From: Flagellimonas zhangzhouensis
GTDB lineage: Bacteria; Bacteroidota; Bacteroidia; Flavobacteriales; Flavobacteriaceae
Direction of reading: 5' to 3'
DNA: 64,000 nucleotides
Assembly (NCBI RefSeq): GCF_900102925.1
Contig: NZ_FNKI01000001.1
Span: 1,302,001 to 1,366,000 of the forward strand
Below, one piece after another: positions 17,344-27,048 of the stretch. The stretch's first letter is position 1, and the number at the start of each line of letters is the position of its first letter. Below the pieces are notes generated by a model. It worked only from the letters and a program-made list of their open reading frames with translations. It did no database searches and was not told where the DNA came from. Made by a program: the position numbers and the translations under genes.

Positions 17344-18024
17344 ATGGCCCTAATACTAAATTTAGAAACCGCGACGACCAATTGCTCCGTGAGCATTTCC
17401 AAAGACAACGAGATTGTTGTTTTAAAGGAGAATAATGCAGCGAGCTACTCGCATTCCGAACAATTACACGTATTTATCAAAGAAGCCTTGGATGAGGCTT
17501 CTTTGTCGTTTTCAGACCTTGATGCCGTTGCCATTAGTAAAGGGCCTGGGTCATACACAGGACTTCGAATCGGTGTTTCAGCAGCAAAAGGACTTTGTTT
17601 TTCGTTGGAAATACCTTTGATTTCCATTCCTACCTTACAGAGCATGGCCTTGCAAGTAGATGCGCAACCAGATGAATTGGTGATACCCGTTTTGGATGCC
17701 CGAAGAATGGAAGTGTATTCTTGTGTTTATGATTCAAATAATGAGGAAGTAAGGGAGACCCTTGCTGAAATTATCGATGAGAATACTTTCCAAGAATATG
17801 CTTCGGAAAGGAAGGTGTACATTGTTGGAAGTGGTGCAGAAAAATGTAGGGGCGTTTTGCAACACCCCCATTTTATTTTTGATGAATCTGTGGTTCCTTC
17901 TGCAAAAGAAATGGCACAATTGGCCTTTCAAAAATATAGCGCTCAACAATTTGAAGACGTTGCCTACTTTGAACCTTATTATTTAAAGGATTTCGTACTT
18001 CAGCAGAAGAAAAAGAAAGCTTGA
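17344..18024 (+). CDS. tsaB: tRNA threonylcarbamoyladenosine biosynthesis protein TsaB
   Basis: A 226-residue ASKHA-fold protein that, with TsaC, TsaD and TsaE, makes t6A at position 37 of ANN-decoding tRNAs. The signature block is clear: ILNLETATTNCSVSI at the start, HSEQLHVFIKEAL near 37-49, and SKGPGSYTGLRIGVSAAKGL near 64-83. The C-terminal part PYYLKDFV is also typical. Length is as usual for TsaB, which is shorter than its partner TsaD and lacks the catalytic metal site. It converges with the MscS gene with one base between the stop codons. Confidence 0.95.
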   Translation: MALILNLETATTNCSVSISKDNEIVVLKENNAASYSHSEQLHVFIKEALDEASLSFSDLDAVAISKGPGSYTGLRIGVSAAKGLCFSLEIPLISIPTLQSMALQVDAQPDELVIPVLDARRMEVYSCVYDSNNEEVRETLAEIIDENTFQEYASERKVYIVGSGAEKCRGVLQHPHFIFDESVVPSAKEMAQLAFQKYSAQQFEDVAYFEPYYLKDFVLQQKKKKA

Positions 18025-18025
18025 C

Positions 18026-18847
18026 CTATTTTGATTGATGCATGACCCTTTGTGGGAACGGAATCTCGATTCCCGCAGCATCAAATCTCAATTTGGTTTG
18101 CTCTACCACATAAAAGTGGGCGGCCCAGAAAACATCGGTATTGGCCCAAAAACGCAAACTTAAATCAACGGAACTATCACCTAAACCACCTACATATACT
18201 TCAGGTGCAGGTTCGGTGTTAATGTTTGGATTGTCCGCACAAATTTGCAGTAGAATTTCTTTGGCTTGTTTAATATCGGAACCATAACCAATACCTACAT
18301 CAAACTTGTCCCTTCGGGTGTTTTCCATGTTGTAGTTGATTACATTTCCATTGGATAATTGTCCGTTCGGAATTATGGCAATCTGGTTGCCAAAGGTGCT
18401 CAGTTTGGTATTGAAAATGGAAATCTCCTTTACAGTTCCATCCACTCCTTGGGCTGAGATAAAATCACCCAATTTAAATGGTTTGAATATCAAAATAAGT
18501 ACTCCCCCAGCAAAATTGGCCAATGATCCTTGAAGTGCCAAACCAATAGCAAGACCAGCTGCACCGACAATGGCGACCAAAGAAGAAGTTTTTACCCCCA
18601 ATTGGGTAACTACCAAAACAAAGACCAAAGCCTTTAGTAATATACTGATGAAACTTTGTAAAAAGGACTCCAGTGTTTCATCGTAATCTTTTTTGATAAA
18701 AAAGCGACGAACCATTTTGTTCACCAATCTAATGACCCAAAGACCAACAAAAAAGGTGATAATGGCCATCAATAAATTGGGCAAAACACCCAATGCCCAT
18801 TCAACGCCCATGTCAATGTAATCTTGATAATTTTCTAGTTCTTTCAT
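18026..18847 (-). CDS. mscS: MscS-type small-conductance mechanosensitive channel
   Basis: A 273-residue MscS family channel, close to the 286 residues of E. coli MscS. Three membrane helices: near 19-42, 61-83 and the pore-lining TM3 with the Gly/Ala pattern VAIVGAAGLAIGLALQGSLANFAGG near 92-116, followed by the beta domain start PFKLGDFISAQGVDGTVKEI and IPNGQLSNGNVINY. It opens on hypo-osmotic shock to release solutes. A single-gene unit: 71 bp separate its start from the next minus-strand stop. Confidence 0.93.
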   Translation of the reverse strand: MKELENYQDYIDMGVEWALGVLPNLLMAIITFFVGLWVIRLVNKMVRRFFIKKDYDETLESFLQSFISILLKALVFVLVVTQLGVKTSSLVAIVGAAGLAIGLALQGSLANFAGGVLILIFKPFKLGDFISAQGVDGTVKEISIFNTKLSTFGNQIAIIPNGQLSNGNVINYNMENTRRDKFDVGIGYGSDIKQAKEILLQICADNPNINTEPAPEVYVGGLGDSSVDLSLRFWANTDVFWAAHFYVVEQTKLRFDAAGIEIPFPQRVMHQSK

Positions 18848-18918
18848 AACGGTTTTTAGTTAAATGGCAACCTAGTTAATATTCAATTGAAATAAAAAAA
18901 ATGAAATCTAAACAAATG

Positions 18919-21024
18919 TTAATCTTGTACCTGTTCCAGAACTTCTTCGACTGTTGAAACAGGCAGTTTACATGTGCCATCCATGCAAACGTAGGTCAAG
19001 GTTGTATCGGGAACAAATCTATTTTGTAAAATGCCCAAACTTCCTTCTTTTTCTGCCCCAGTAAGAATGCTGTTGGGAATGTATTTTTCGCCAATCGATT
19101 GCCCTATATTTTTATAATTGTACCCAACAATGGCGATTTCATAAAAGTTTTTGTTGAAATAAAGCGCCAAATGCAACCAATTGGAAAAACTTTGCCCTTG
19201 ACGTACAAAATCCTTCTGAACATTTTTGAGCATTTGTTTGGAGATAGCTTCGAAGTTATTCTCTGGATATAGTTTTGAAAATTTAAACAGATTGGTGGCC
19301 ATTATCGAGTTTGACGAAGAAATCACATTGTCATCCACTTCAACACTACGTCTGATCAACGATTGGTCTTCGTCGGAGGTGTAGAAGAACATGCTTGATT
19401 TGGCATCCCAAAAATGCTCTTGGGTGTATTCCAGCAGATTTTTGGCCAAATCCAACCATTTCTCAACAAATGTGACCTCGTAAAGTGAAATATAGGCATC
19501 GATTAAAGTGGCATAATCCTCCAAAAACCCGTTGATAGTGCTTTTTCCTTCTTTGTGGTTGCGGTATAGTGAACCATCCTCTTTTAGCATTTCCCGTTCA
19601 AGGAACAATGCATTTTTTAAAGCCAAATCCAAATAAGCTTCGTTTCCCAAATAGCGATACGCATCCACCAAACCTTTGAGCATTAAAGCGTTCCAAGATG
19701 TGAGGATTTTATCATCCAATCTGGGCTTGGGTCGGTTGTTTCGCTCTTTTTTTAAAGTTTGAAGGGAAGTTTTAATCACTTTATTTAAGTCTGAAACCGA
19801 AACTTTGTGTTTTTCTGCTATTTCTTCATCACCTTTATCCCGAATCAAAACATAATTTTCTTCTTCCCAAAAACCATAGGAATTGATATTGAAATAGTCC
19901 TGAAATACTGCAAAATCCTCACCTAATAGTTCGGTGAGTTCTTTTTCGGTCCAAACGTAATAGGCGCCCTCTTCCAATTCTTCATTTTCATCCAAACTGT
20001 CGGCATCCAAGGAGGAATAAAACCCTCCACTTTTATCCAATAACTCCTCTTGTACAAAAGCAATGGATTCATCCACCACGTTTTTATAGAGTTCATTTTG
20101 GGTAACCGCGTAGGCCTTGGCATACAAGCTGACCAATTGACCATTATCATACAGCATTTTTTCAAAATGGGGTACATGCCATTTGGTATCTACGGCATAT
20201 CTTGAAAATCCACCACCCACATGATCATAAACACCTCCATAGGCCATTCGTGTGAGTGTGGTGTCCACAAATTCCATGAGGTCTGGTTTGTTTTCACTGG
20301 TGGCGTAGTGCAATAAAAAATCCCAATTGTTGGGCATCATAAATTTCGGAGCCCGCTTGTGTCCACCCAAAAAGGTGTCAAAATATTGCGACCAACTGTT
20401 TACGGTGATTTCCAATTCCTCCAAAGAGAAAAGTTCCTTGTCTTTTTCAACCTCCACAAGATTGATAGCTTGGAGTCCGTTGGCCAAATCAGTGGCATAT
20501 TGGGTAACCCTTGGCTTATCATTTTTATATAATTGAGCCAATTGCTCCAAACTTTTTATCCAATTGTCTCTAGGGACATAGGTGGCACCCCAAAAGGGTC
20601 TGCCGTCGGGAAGGGCAACAATATTTAATGGCCAACCACCCTGACCAGAAATCATTTGAATGGCATCCATGTAAATCTGGTCTACATCAGGCCGTTCCTC
20701 TCGATCTATTTTTATGTTTATAAAATTTTGGTTCATCACCTGTGCCACTTCCTCGTTCTCAAAACATTCATGCTCCATTACGTGGCACCAATGGCAAGCG
20801 GCATAACCAATACTGATCAATAAGAGTTTATCTTCCTTTTGAGCTTGCTCCAAAACCTCGGGCGACCAAGCTTTCCAATCAACAGGATTATGGGCATGTT
20901 GTAAAAGGTAAGGACTGGTTTCGTGAATGAGGTCGTTGGTAAATTTATGCGTCACGTTGTTGGATTTTTGTTCGCAGCTGAAAACAAGTATGCAAGTTAC
21001 GGCAATGGACAGAACTTTTTTCAT
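18919..21024 (-). CDS. DUF255 thioredoxin domain lipoprotein (YyaL/SPATA20 type)
   Basis: A 701-residue protein of the YyaL/spermatogenesis-associated protein 20 family: an N-terminal thioredoxin-like DUF255 domain and a C-terminal (alpha/alpha)6-barrel like that of glycan epimerases. It begins with a lipoprotein signal (ILVFSC, Cys17). DUF255 marks are [14 protein letters not shown] near 37-50 and the redox CHWC at 77-80 followed by [10 protein letters not shown]. Barrel marks include [17 protein letters not shown] and [20 protein letters not shown]. The biochemical role is unresolved in this family. The lipoprotein signal puts this copy in the envelope, while many relatives are cytoplasmic. 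Confidence 0.9.
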   Translation of the reverse strand: MKKVLSIAVTCILVFSCEQKSNNVTHKFTNDLIHETSPYLLQHAHNPVDWKAWSPEVLEQAQKEDKLLLISIGYAACHWCHVMEHECFENEEVAQVMNQNFINIKIDREERPDVDQIYMDAIQMISGQGGWPLNIVALPDGRPFWGATYVPRDNWIKSLEQLAQLYKNDKPRVTQYATDLANGLQAINLVEVEKDKELFSLEELEITVNSWSQYFDTFLGGHKRAPKFMMPNNWDFLLHYATSENKPDLMEFVDTTLTRMAYGGVYDHVGGGFSRYAVDTKWHVPHFEKMLYDNGQLVSLYAKAYAVTQNELYKNVVDESIAFVQEELLDKSGGFYSSLDADSLDENEELEEGAYYVWTEKELTELLGEDFAVFQDYFNINSYGFWEEENYVLIRDKGDEEIAEKHKVSVSDLNKVIKTSLQTLKKERNNRPKPRLDDKILTSWNALMLKGLVDAYRYLGNEAYLDLALKNALFLEREMLKEDGSLYRNHKEGKSTINGFLEDYATLIDAYISLYEVTFVEKWLDLAKNLLEYTQEHFWDAKSSMFFYTSDEDQSLIRRSVEVDDNVISSSNSIMATNLFKFSKLYPENNFEAISKQMLKNVQKDFVRQGQSFSNWLHLALYFNKNFYEIAIVGYNYKNIGQSIGEKYIPNSILTGAEKEGSLGILQNRFVPDTTLTYVCMDGTCKLPVSTVEEVLEQVQD

Positions 21025-21046
21025 TGCGCAGGAATTGGAGGAAACA

Positions 21047-21074
21047 ATAAATGCGCCGATTTCGGCGCATTTAT
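21047..21074 (-). terminator. Perfect 13-bp hairpin between dodecin and the DUF255 gene
   Basis: ATAAATGCGCCGA (21047-21059) pairs fully with 21062-21074 with a TT centre. On the minus strand it follows the dodecin stop (21089) and is trailed by TTGTTTCC, so it works as terminator or attenuator between dodecin and the DUF255 gene, whose ATG is 23 bp further. Confidence 0.7.
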
Positions 21075-21088
21075 GAAATTAATTAGGT

Positions 21089-21289
21089 CTATTTTACTTC
21101 GAAGGTAATTTTTACGTTTACCCTGTAGTTGTCAATTTTGCCGTCTTTCACGGTTGCACTTTGCTCGTTAATGTAAATGGAGCGAATGTTCTTTACGGAT
21201 TTTGAGGCCTGATCCAATGCGTTTTTAGCTGCGTCTTCCCAGCTGTTATCGGAATTGGCCAATAATTCAATCACTTTTAATACTGCCAT
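21089..21289 (-). CDS. Dodecin family flavin-binding protein
   Basis: A 66-residue dodecin, a small protein that assembles into hollow dodecamers storing riboflavin/FMN or lumichrome. The pattern VIELLANSDNSWEDAAKNAL, the conserved flavin-stacking tryptophan W17 and the final KVTFEV-like strand NVKITFEVK match the family, as does the length. A single-gene unit on the minus strand between the NifU-like gene (69 bp upstream) and the terminator hairpin at 21047. Confidence 0.93.
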   Translation of the reverse strand: MAVLKVIELLANSDNSWEDAAKNALDQASKSVKNIRSIYINEQSATVKDGKIDNYRVNVKITFEVK

Positions 21290-21358
21290 GGTTAATGTTT
21301 TTAAATTCCCTTTAAGTTAATCATTTTCAGTGGGAAATCCTTGGCAGAATGGGATGAA

Positions 21359-22255
21359 TTATCCGTTAAGGGCAACTACTTCTTTGATTTTATCGCCCAT
21401 CATGTTCTTAAGCATGGTTTCGATACCGTTTTTAAGAGTGAATGTGGAAGATGGACAGCCACTACAAGCTCCTTGAAGGATTACGCTTACCGTTCCACTC
21501 TGCTCTTCGTACGATTGGAAAAGAATGTTTCCACCATCACTGGCTACAGCAGGTTTTACATATTCTTCCAAAATATCAACGATTTGTTGGGAGGTGTCAT
21601 CATAATTGGTCTGCGCAGCACTTTGAGAAACTGTTTCTTTGGTTTTTTGAACGGCTTCTTCAGAAATTACGGTTTTGCCGTCAGCCAGATAATCCCGCAC
21701 AAATTCACGCACCTGCATGTTGATTTCTTCCCATTCGGCCACTTCATATTTGGTTACCGAAACATAGTTTTCGTCCATAAAAACCTCTTTTACAAAAGGA
21801 AAATGGAAAAGTTCTATAGCTAGTGGGGAAGCTTTGGCTTCGTCTATATTTTTGAATTCAAAGGTGGCAGGAACAATACGCTTGTTGCAAACGAATTTCA
21901 TTACCGCAGGGTTTGGAGTTACTTCTGCATAAACGGTAATGGGCTCTTTTTTCTTGGCTACGTCTTCATTTACCACAGGTTCACCTGCATTCAGGTATTC
22001 CACCAATTGTTGGGCCACTTCGTCTTTCACATCTTCCCATTCTACAATATCGAAACGTTCCAAAGCCACAAAATTACTGGCGATGTAAACTGTTTTGATA
22101 AAGGGCAAATAGAAAAGTTGCTGGGCCAATGGGGAATTTTTCGCCTCATCTATGTTTTTATACTCGTAGTTGTTCTTTACCAAAAAATGATTGGTTTCAA
22201 ACTTTAAAATTTTCGGATTGTTTGTAGGAACAACGGTAATATTATACTCTTTCAT
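21359..22255 (-). CDS. NifU-type Fe-S scaffold with duplicated Nfu N-domain
   Basis: A 298-residue Fe-S cluster carrier/scaffold of the Nfu type. I chose ATG 22255 (MKEYNITVVPTNNP); the frame extends to 22282 but those codons cover the promoter. Two tandem Nfu_N-like domains are readable: about 4-92 (NITVVPTNNPKILKF ... FVALERFDIVEWEDV) and 107-193 (TVYAEVTPNPAVMKF ... YVSVTKYEVAEWEEI), each with NIDEAK.SPLA. The C-terminal NifU domain spans about 224-298 with the cluster-binding CSGC at 264-267. Standard Nfu proteins have one N-domain, so the duplication is notable. It likely delivers clusters to target apoproteins in the cytoplasm. Confidence 0.9.
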   Translation of the reverse strand: MKEYNITVVPTNNPKILKFETNHFLVKNNYEYKNIDEAKNSPLAQQLFYLPFIKTVYIASNFVALERFDIVEWEDVKDEVAQQLVEYLNAGEPVVNEDVAKKKEPITVYAEVTPNPAVMKFVCNKRIVPATFEFKNIDEAKASPLAIELFHFPFVKEVFMDENYVSVTKYEVAEWEEINMQVREFVRDYLADGKTVISEEAVQKTKETVSQSAAQTNYDDTSQQIVDILEEYVKPAVASDGGNILFQSYEEQSGTVSVILQGACSGCPSSTFTLKNGIETMLKNMMGDKIKEVVALNG

Positions 22256-22270
22256 TGTGAATCTTTGGTG

Positions 22271-22302
22271 CAAAAATACCAATAGTTGGAATGCGTAGCA
22301 AA
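22271..22302 (-). promoter_or_regulatory. Bacteroidota-type promoter of the NifU-like gene
   Basis: On the minus strand TTTG (22302-22299), 20 bases, TATTTTTG (22278-22271): both boxes match the TTTG/TAnnTTTG consensus with good spacing. The -7 box ends 15 bases before the ATG at 22255. This is the best promoter match I found in the window. Confidence 0.7.
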
Positions 22303-22383
22303 ATATTATAATAATGTACCCTGCAAATCGTTATCTAAATGTTTAAATGCAGTTAAAACACAACCATTAGCCCCAAACGTCAC

Positions 22384-23379
22384 ATGAGACGCATTTTAAC
22401 CTCACTTATAATAGCCTTGGGCTTTAGCACTTTTGCCAAGGCACAGGAAGGTATTCCAGTTTATTTCGATTATCTCGCAGATAACTATTATTTGGTGTAT
22501 CCATCCATGGCAGGTATTGCAGAGGGAACCAAAATTCGACTTACTGCAAGAAAACAATGGTTCAGTGTGGATGAGGCACCCAATCTTCAGACATTTAATA
22601 TCAATTCCAGAGTTGGGGAGCGAAGTGGAATAGGAGGAATTCTTTTTAACGATTCCAACGGTTATCATTCCCAAACAGGATTTAAAGGAACCTATGCGCA
22701 CCATTTGCAATTGGGAGGCGATTTTAGAACCCTGAACCAATTGTCACTTGGATTGAGTGCAGGTATCATTTTAAGTAGCCTGGATGAAACCGAATTTAGG
22801 TCGGTGATTCCAGATCCTGCGGTAACTGGAGTTAAGAATACAACCAGCTATTTTAATGTGGATCTTGGTGCATCATATAACCTCTTCGAATTTTATGCCC
22901 ATGCCGCTATTTTAAATGTGTTGGGATCGGGAAGGGATTTATACAGTGCTGCGGAGTTTGATAACTTAAGAAGGTATCTTTTTTCTGTAGGGTATGTTTT
23001 TGGAAGCAAAACCAGAATCGAACCGTCCATTTTGTTCCAGATGACGGATTTTACCAAGGAAAAAACAGTGGATCTAAATGCCAAAGTGTACCGTGATGTG
23101 AGTTTTGGAACAATTTGGGGAGGACTTTCTTACCGCAGAAGTTTTGATGGGGCCCAATACCAATCCAACGCTCAGTTTGGGGAACAACGTTTGCAATTGT
23201 TTACACCAATCGTTGGGGTGAATGTAAATCGCTTTTTGTTCTCCTATAATTATTCGTACCAATCTGGTGATATTCGTTTTGACAATGGAGGTTTTCATCA
23301 AATAACCATAGGTTACGATTTCGGCCAGAGCGATGATGGTAAGCGATACGATTGTTATTGTCCAGCGGCCAATAATTAA
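22384..23379 (+). CDS. PorP/SprF family type IX secretion outer-membrane protein
   Basis: A 331-residue PorP/SprF family protein: signal peptide ending in AKAQ (residues 1-20) then a beta-barrel of alternating strands. Family marks: YFDYLADNYYLVYPSMAG, RLTARKQWFSVDEAP, SGIGGILFNDSNGYHSQTG and an aromatic C-terminal strand region (HQITIGYDFGQ) with a short Cys-containing tail. Members are outer-membrane partners of type IX secretion, several of which help secrete or attach one specific large adhesin. Unlike the copy at 34803 this one has no neighbouring adhesin gene. A single-gene unit divergent from the NifU-like gene. Confidence 0.85.
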   Translation: MRRILTSLIIALGFSTFAKAQEGIPVYFDYLADNYYLVYPSMAGIAEGTKIRLTARKQWFSVDEAPNLQTFNINSRVGERSGIGGILFNDSNGYHSQTGFKGTYAHHLQLGGDFRTLNQLSLGLSAGIILSSLDETEFRSVIPDPAVTGVKNTTSYFNVDLGASYNLFEFYAHAAILNVLGSGRDLYSAAEFDNLRRYLFSVGYVFGSKTRIEPSILFQMTDFTKEKTVDLNAKVYRDVSFGTIWGGLSYRRSFDGAQYQSNAQFGEQRLQLFTPIVGVNVNRFLFSYNYSYQSGDIRFDNGGFHQITIGYDFGQSDDGKRYDCYCPAANN

Positions 23380-23399
23380 ATCATTATTTATTTTGGGAT

Positions 23400-23454
23400 G
23401 TCAGTTCGAGCGAAGTCGAGAACCAGGTGGCATTTCGACTGCGCTCGATGTGAC
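23400..23454. repeat. Interspersed palindromic repeat, copy 1
   Basis: Two inverted arms: GTCAGTTCGAGCGAAGTCGA (23400-23419) and the complement of GTCACATCGAGCGCAGTCGA (23454-23435). The same arms occur at 55577-55635. It lies between the convergent PorP/SprF and VWA genes and could work as a terminator or be a REP-like element. Confidence 0.8.
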
Positions 23455-23463
23455 AATTTCAAC

Positions 23464-24633
23464 CTAATCCCACTTATAATTTTTCTTGGAAGCTTGAGCC
23501 TTTATGGCAGATAGCATGGCATTTTCCAATTCACCAGCTTCCTCTTTTTGGTGTTCGGCAATGTACATCTCACGCTTTGAGTTCAATTCCTGGATTTCCT
23601 TTTGGATTTTCTCCCGTTCCTCTTTTTTCAAAGAAATGTATTCGGTAATCTCCTTTTTGGATTTTCCTTTCAGTTCACTTGGGAGATCTTTTTCATCCAA
23701 TTTTGAAAGTACAGCCTCGTCATCTTCTACAGCATCCACCAAATCCCACTGCGAATTTTTGTACAATCTGGAACTTTTGCTCACAGCACGTTTTACCACT
23801 ACTGCTTCTTCCAATTCAGCAGCATTGGCATCTTGCACAGCCTGAAGTTCCTTTTTCGCATAACCAACAGATCCATAGGAAACATAGGTGTTGTTCAATT
23901 TGGCATTTAGTTGAATGATGATATCGTCATAAGGAGTTGCAATATGCACCACTTGCCTGTTGTGGTCGATGGCCATATAATCACCGCCCGTTAAAATTGC
24001 TCCACTTTTCCAATGGGTGTTGATGCCCTGTTCGTAATTGCCACAGAAAATTGTGTTTACGATAACATCTTTTTCTTTGGCATTTGTGGTTGCATCCTTA
24101 TAATTCAATTTGCCTTGGTCGAAAGGTTCGTTACCTGCAATAAAGATCATTTTAAGGTCATCGGCATTTTTGCCCCATTCCAATTGTTTTAAGGAAGTGT
24201 GAATCACTTCGCCACAATATTCTTCTCCGCCGTTGGTGGTCAAAGAGAATAATTTTTCAGAAATCTCATCCAAATCATCACTAAAGCCTAAAACTTGTCT
24301 AATGTATCCTTCACGGGCAGAAAGATTATCGTTTCCGTATTCATACAATGCAATTTGAAGTAGAGGTCTGGAATCGTTGCCGCATTTGGCATGGGTAAAC
24401 TCGTTCACAATATCCCACAATTGGGCCTTGGCTTGGTTGATCAGTCCATCCATACTATTGCTCGTATCCAAAAGCAATGCAATTTTCACATATTGTTTTG
24501 CAGGTTTTTCGGCTACAGTTGAAGTAATTAAGGTGGTGTTTGTGCTTTCTTGAGCTTTAAGGTTACATGCATAACTCGATGCGGTGACCATTAAAGCAAA
24601 AGCTGTTCCTAATAATTGATTGATATGTTTCAT
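23464..24633 (-). CDS. Secreted VWA domain protein
   Basis: A 389-residue protein with an N-terminal signal sequence (possible lipoprotein Cys23 in SSYAC, though the lipobox is poor) and a von Willebrand factor A domain at about 47-250. The MIDAS metal site DTSNS is at 56-60, with a further KMIFIAGNEPFDQG strand. A C-terminal Lys/Glu-rich coiled coil covers about 325-375. VWA domains bind ligands through a divalent metal; here both partner and role are unknown. It is a single-gene unit, transcribed toward the palindromic repeat, and divergent from the sensor kinase gene. Confidence 0.82.
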   Translation of the reverse strand: MKHINQLLGTAFALMVTASSYACNLKAQESTNTTLITSTVAEKPAKQYVKIALLLDTSNSMDGLINQAKAQLWDIVNEFTHAKCGNDSRPLLQIALYEYGNDNLSAREGYIRQVLGFSDDLDEISEKLFSLTTNGGEEYCGEVIHTSLKQLEWGKNADDLKMIFIAGNEPFDQGKLNYKDATTNAKEKDVIVNTIFCGNYEQGINTHWKSGAILTGGDYMAIDHNRQVVHIATPYDDIIIQLNAKLNNTYVSYGSVGYAKKELQAVQDANAAELEEAVVVKRAVSKSSRLYKNSQWDLVDAVEDDEAVLSKLDEKDLPSELKGKSKKEITEYISLKKEEREKIQKEIQELNSKREMYIAEHQKEEAGELENAMLSAIKAQASKKNYKWD

Positions 24634-24816
24634 AGTTCAATGTTTTTAAATGATGCCCTAAAAGTATTGGCAACATTTTTCAATTAAAATTGGGAATGAG
24701 GGAACGAACCAAGGGAGTGAGTGACCGTACCAATTGGATTCGTAAGTCAGGAAAAAGAATAGGTAATTGGAGAGTATTCTGGTTTGCCCCATTTTTTAAA
24801 ACGCGGGGGATGCACT

Positions 24817-27048
24817 ATGTTTACTAAAGTTATGGTCAAAAGGATTTACATATTAATTGTAATGATGCTGGTTTCTGTTTTTGGAATTGCCCAAATGGGT
24901 AACAACCAAAATCAAATAGAAATCAAAGGCTCTGTAATGGGAAAAGAAAATCGCACCCCCATTGCGCAGGTTCAAGTTTCCACCGATAGGGGCAATTATA
25001 CCTTCACCAATAGTTTGGGAGAATTTAAAATTAAAGCTTCCCTTGGAGATGTACTCATTTTTGAAAGCCCTGAATTTGAAACAGTGCGCCACCGAATCAC
25101 CTCCAATGAAGATGTGGATGTTTTGGTGGAAGGCTACAGTGATAGACGTTCCTCACAACGCATAAAAAAGGAATCCATAAGTGAGAGGAATTCGCTGGCC
25201 GATCATCAGCGTTTTTTGGATTCTGCGAATCTTTATAAGAAAACGGATTTAGAAAAGAGTATTGATTTCATCGCGCAATCCATTGAACCCTTGGGAAGTT
25301 CGGGAAATAAAACAGAATTGGCAAAGTCACTCTCAGCACTTGGTGAGATTTATATGTATCATGAGCAGTACGATTTAGCAATCACCAATTTTAAGGACGC
25401 ACTGGCTGCTCGAGAATCGAACAAAACCAAGCTTTTGTTGGGACAAGTTTATGTTTTAAATGGAGATTTTCAAAAGGGGGAGGAAATGCTGTTACCCTTG
25501 GTAGATGTCAAAAACATGGTGCCCTATCAACGCGTGGAACTTTTTGAAGCTTTAGGGGATGCCAATAAGGGAATGTCCAAACTTAGAGACGCTCAAGAAT
25601 ACTATCAACAGGGTTTGGTGATTGCCGAAAAAAACCAGATTTCTCCTAAAGTAATTGATTTAAGCTCTAAAATGGGAGCGGCATTTGCCAGTGAAAATCG
25701 TTCGATTGAAGCAGAGGGGTTTTATCAAAACTCCTTGAGCCTTTCCAAAAAGGTAGCTCCTGAACGTATGATCCAAGAGAGCGAAAAGGTGGCCGATTTT
25801 TACAATCAAAAAAGTCGATATGATGATGAAATCCAATTGCGTAAACAAAGTTTGTCTGAACTGAACCAATTACCACGTCCTAGTGCTCCAGTTGAAGGTA
25901 GAGGAGTGTCTAGGGCGGACACCATCACTTCGCAACGTATAAACTACAAAATTGCCAATGCCTACATCGCTCAAGAAAAATTGGACGAGGCCATCCCATA
26001 TTTGGAAAAAAGTATTGTGGAAGCCGATAAGGAAGATGATCTGGTGGTGCAAAAAGATGCCACACGAAAATTATCCGAAGTGTATCGCAATAAAGGCGAT
26101 TACACCAAGGCTTTGGAGACCTATCAAGATTATGTGGCGGTTGTAGATAGTCTTTATGTGCGCAAAGAACAAGAAATATCCCAAGCAGCACGTTTTAGTC
26201 GCGAAATTGCCAACACCCAAAATCGGATTTCGAGTTTGGAGCAAGAACGGGAACTCAATCAGAGCAAATACAGTTTGGCTGTCACGGAGCAACAATTATA
26301 TGAGGAAACCAGCAAGCGTCAAAAATGGATCATCTATTCTTTAATTTTCGGGATTGCATTAATGGCCTTTACCGCATTTTTATACTACCGAAGCAACAAA
26401 CAGCAAAAATTGGCCAACAACCTTTTGGCTTTAAAGTCACTCCGTACCCAAATGAACCCGCATTTTATTTTCAATGCGCTCAATTCGGTGAACAATTATA
26501 TCGCCAAGAGTGATGAGCGAAGCGCCAACCGCTTTTTAAGTGAATTTTCGGTGTTGATGCGAAGTGTTCTGGAGAATTCCGAGCAAGATTTTATTTCATT
26601 GACACAAGAATTGGAACTTTTGGAGCTCTACGTGAAATTGGAACATTCTAGGTTTCAGGATAAATTCGATTACAAAATTAAGGTTGATGATAAAGTGGAT
26701 GTTGATGCCTTTCAAATTCCACCGATGTTATTGCAACCTTATATTGAAAATGCCATTTGGCACGGGCTTCGTTATAAAGAAGAAAAAGGGTTTTTACATA
26801 TTAAGGTGGACCAATTGACGAATGATATGTTGGAAATCACCATTGAGGATAATGGAATTGGAAGAAAAAAATCCGCAGCCATTAAAACGGCCAATCAGCG
26901 CAAGCAAAAATCCAAGGGAATGGGCAACATTAAAAAACGAATCCAGATTTTGAACGATATGTACAAAAACAGGGTGGAAGTTTCCATTTCCGATTTAAAT
27001 GAAGACCAAACGGGAACCAAAGTTTCTCTAAAACTCAAGAAAAAATAA
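24817..27048 (+). CDS. TPR sensor histidine kinase, LytS/YehU (His_kinase) type
   Basis: A large membrane histidine kinase. I chose ATG 24817; ATG 24832 is possible, and the frame is open to TTG 24784. Order of parts: signal/anchor (VKRIYILIVMMLVSVFGIAQ), a CarboxypepD_reg-like beta domain (IEIKGSVMGKENRTPIAQVQV), periplasmic TPRs, a coiled coil, a membrane helix WIIYSLIFGIALMAFTAFLYY, then the catalytic region. The His_kinase motif is LRTQMNPHFIFNALNSVNNY with the phospho-acceptor His at codon 26461-26463; the ATP site has QPYIENAIWHGL and IEDNGIGRKKS. It is translationally coupled to the LytTR regulator downstream (TAATG), so the two form a two-component system with unknown signal. Confidence 0.92.
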   Translation: MFTKVMVKRIYILIVMMLVSVFGIAQMGNNQNQIEIKGSVMGKENRTPIAQVQVSTDRGNYTFTNSLGEFKIKASLGDVLIFESPEFETVRHRITSNEDVDVLVEGYSDRRSSQRIKKESISERNSLADHQRFLDSANLYKKTDLEKSIDFIAQSIEPLGSSGNKTELAKSLSALGEIYMYHEQYDLAITNFKDALAARESNKTKLLLGQVYVLNGDFQKGEEMLLPLVDVKNMVPYQRVELFEALGDANKGMSKLRDAQEYYQQGLVIAEKNQISPKVIDLSSKMGAAFASENRSIEAEGFYQNSLSLSKKVAPERMIQESEKVADFYNQKSRYDDEIQLRKQSLSELNQLPRPSAPVEGRGVSRADTITSQRINYKIANAYIAQEKLDEAIPYLEKSIVEADKEDDLVVQKDATRKLSEVYRNKGDYTKALETYQDYVAVVDSLYVRKEQEISQAARFSREIANTQNRISSLEQERELNQSKYSLAVTEQQLYEETSKRQKWIIYSLIFGIALMAFTAFLYYRSNKQQKLANNLLALKSLRTQMNPHFIFNALNSVNNYIAKSDERSANRFLSEFSVLMRSVLENSEQDFISLTQELELLELYVKLEHSRFQDKFDYKIKVDDKVDVDAFQIPPMLLQPYIENAIWHGLRYKEEKGFLHIKVDQLTNDMLEITIEDNGIGRKKSAAIKTANQRKQKSKGMGNIKKRIQILNDMYKNRVEVSISDLNEDQTGTKVSLKLKKK

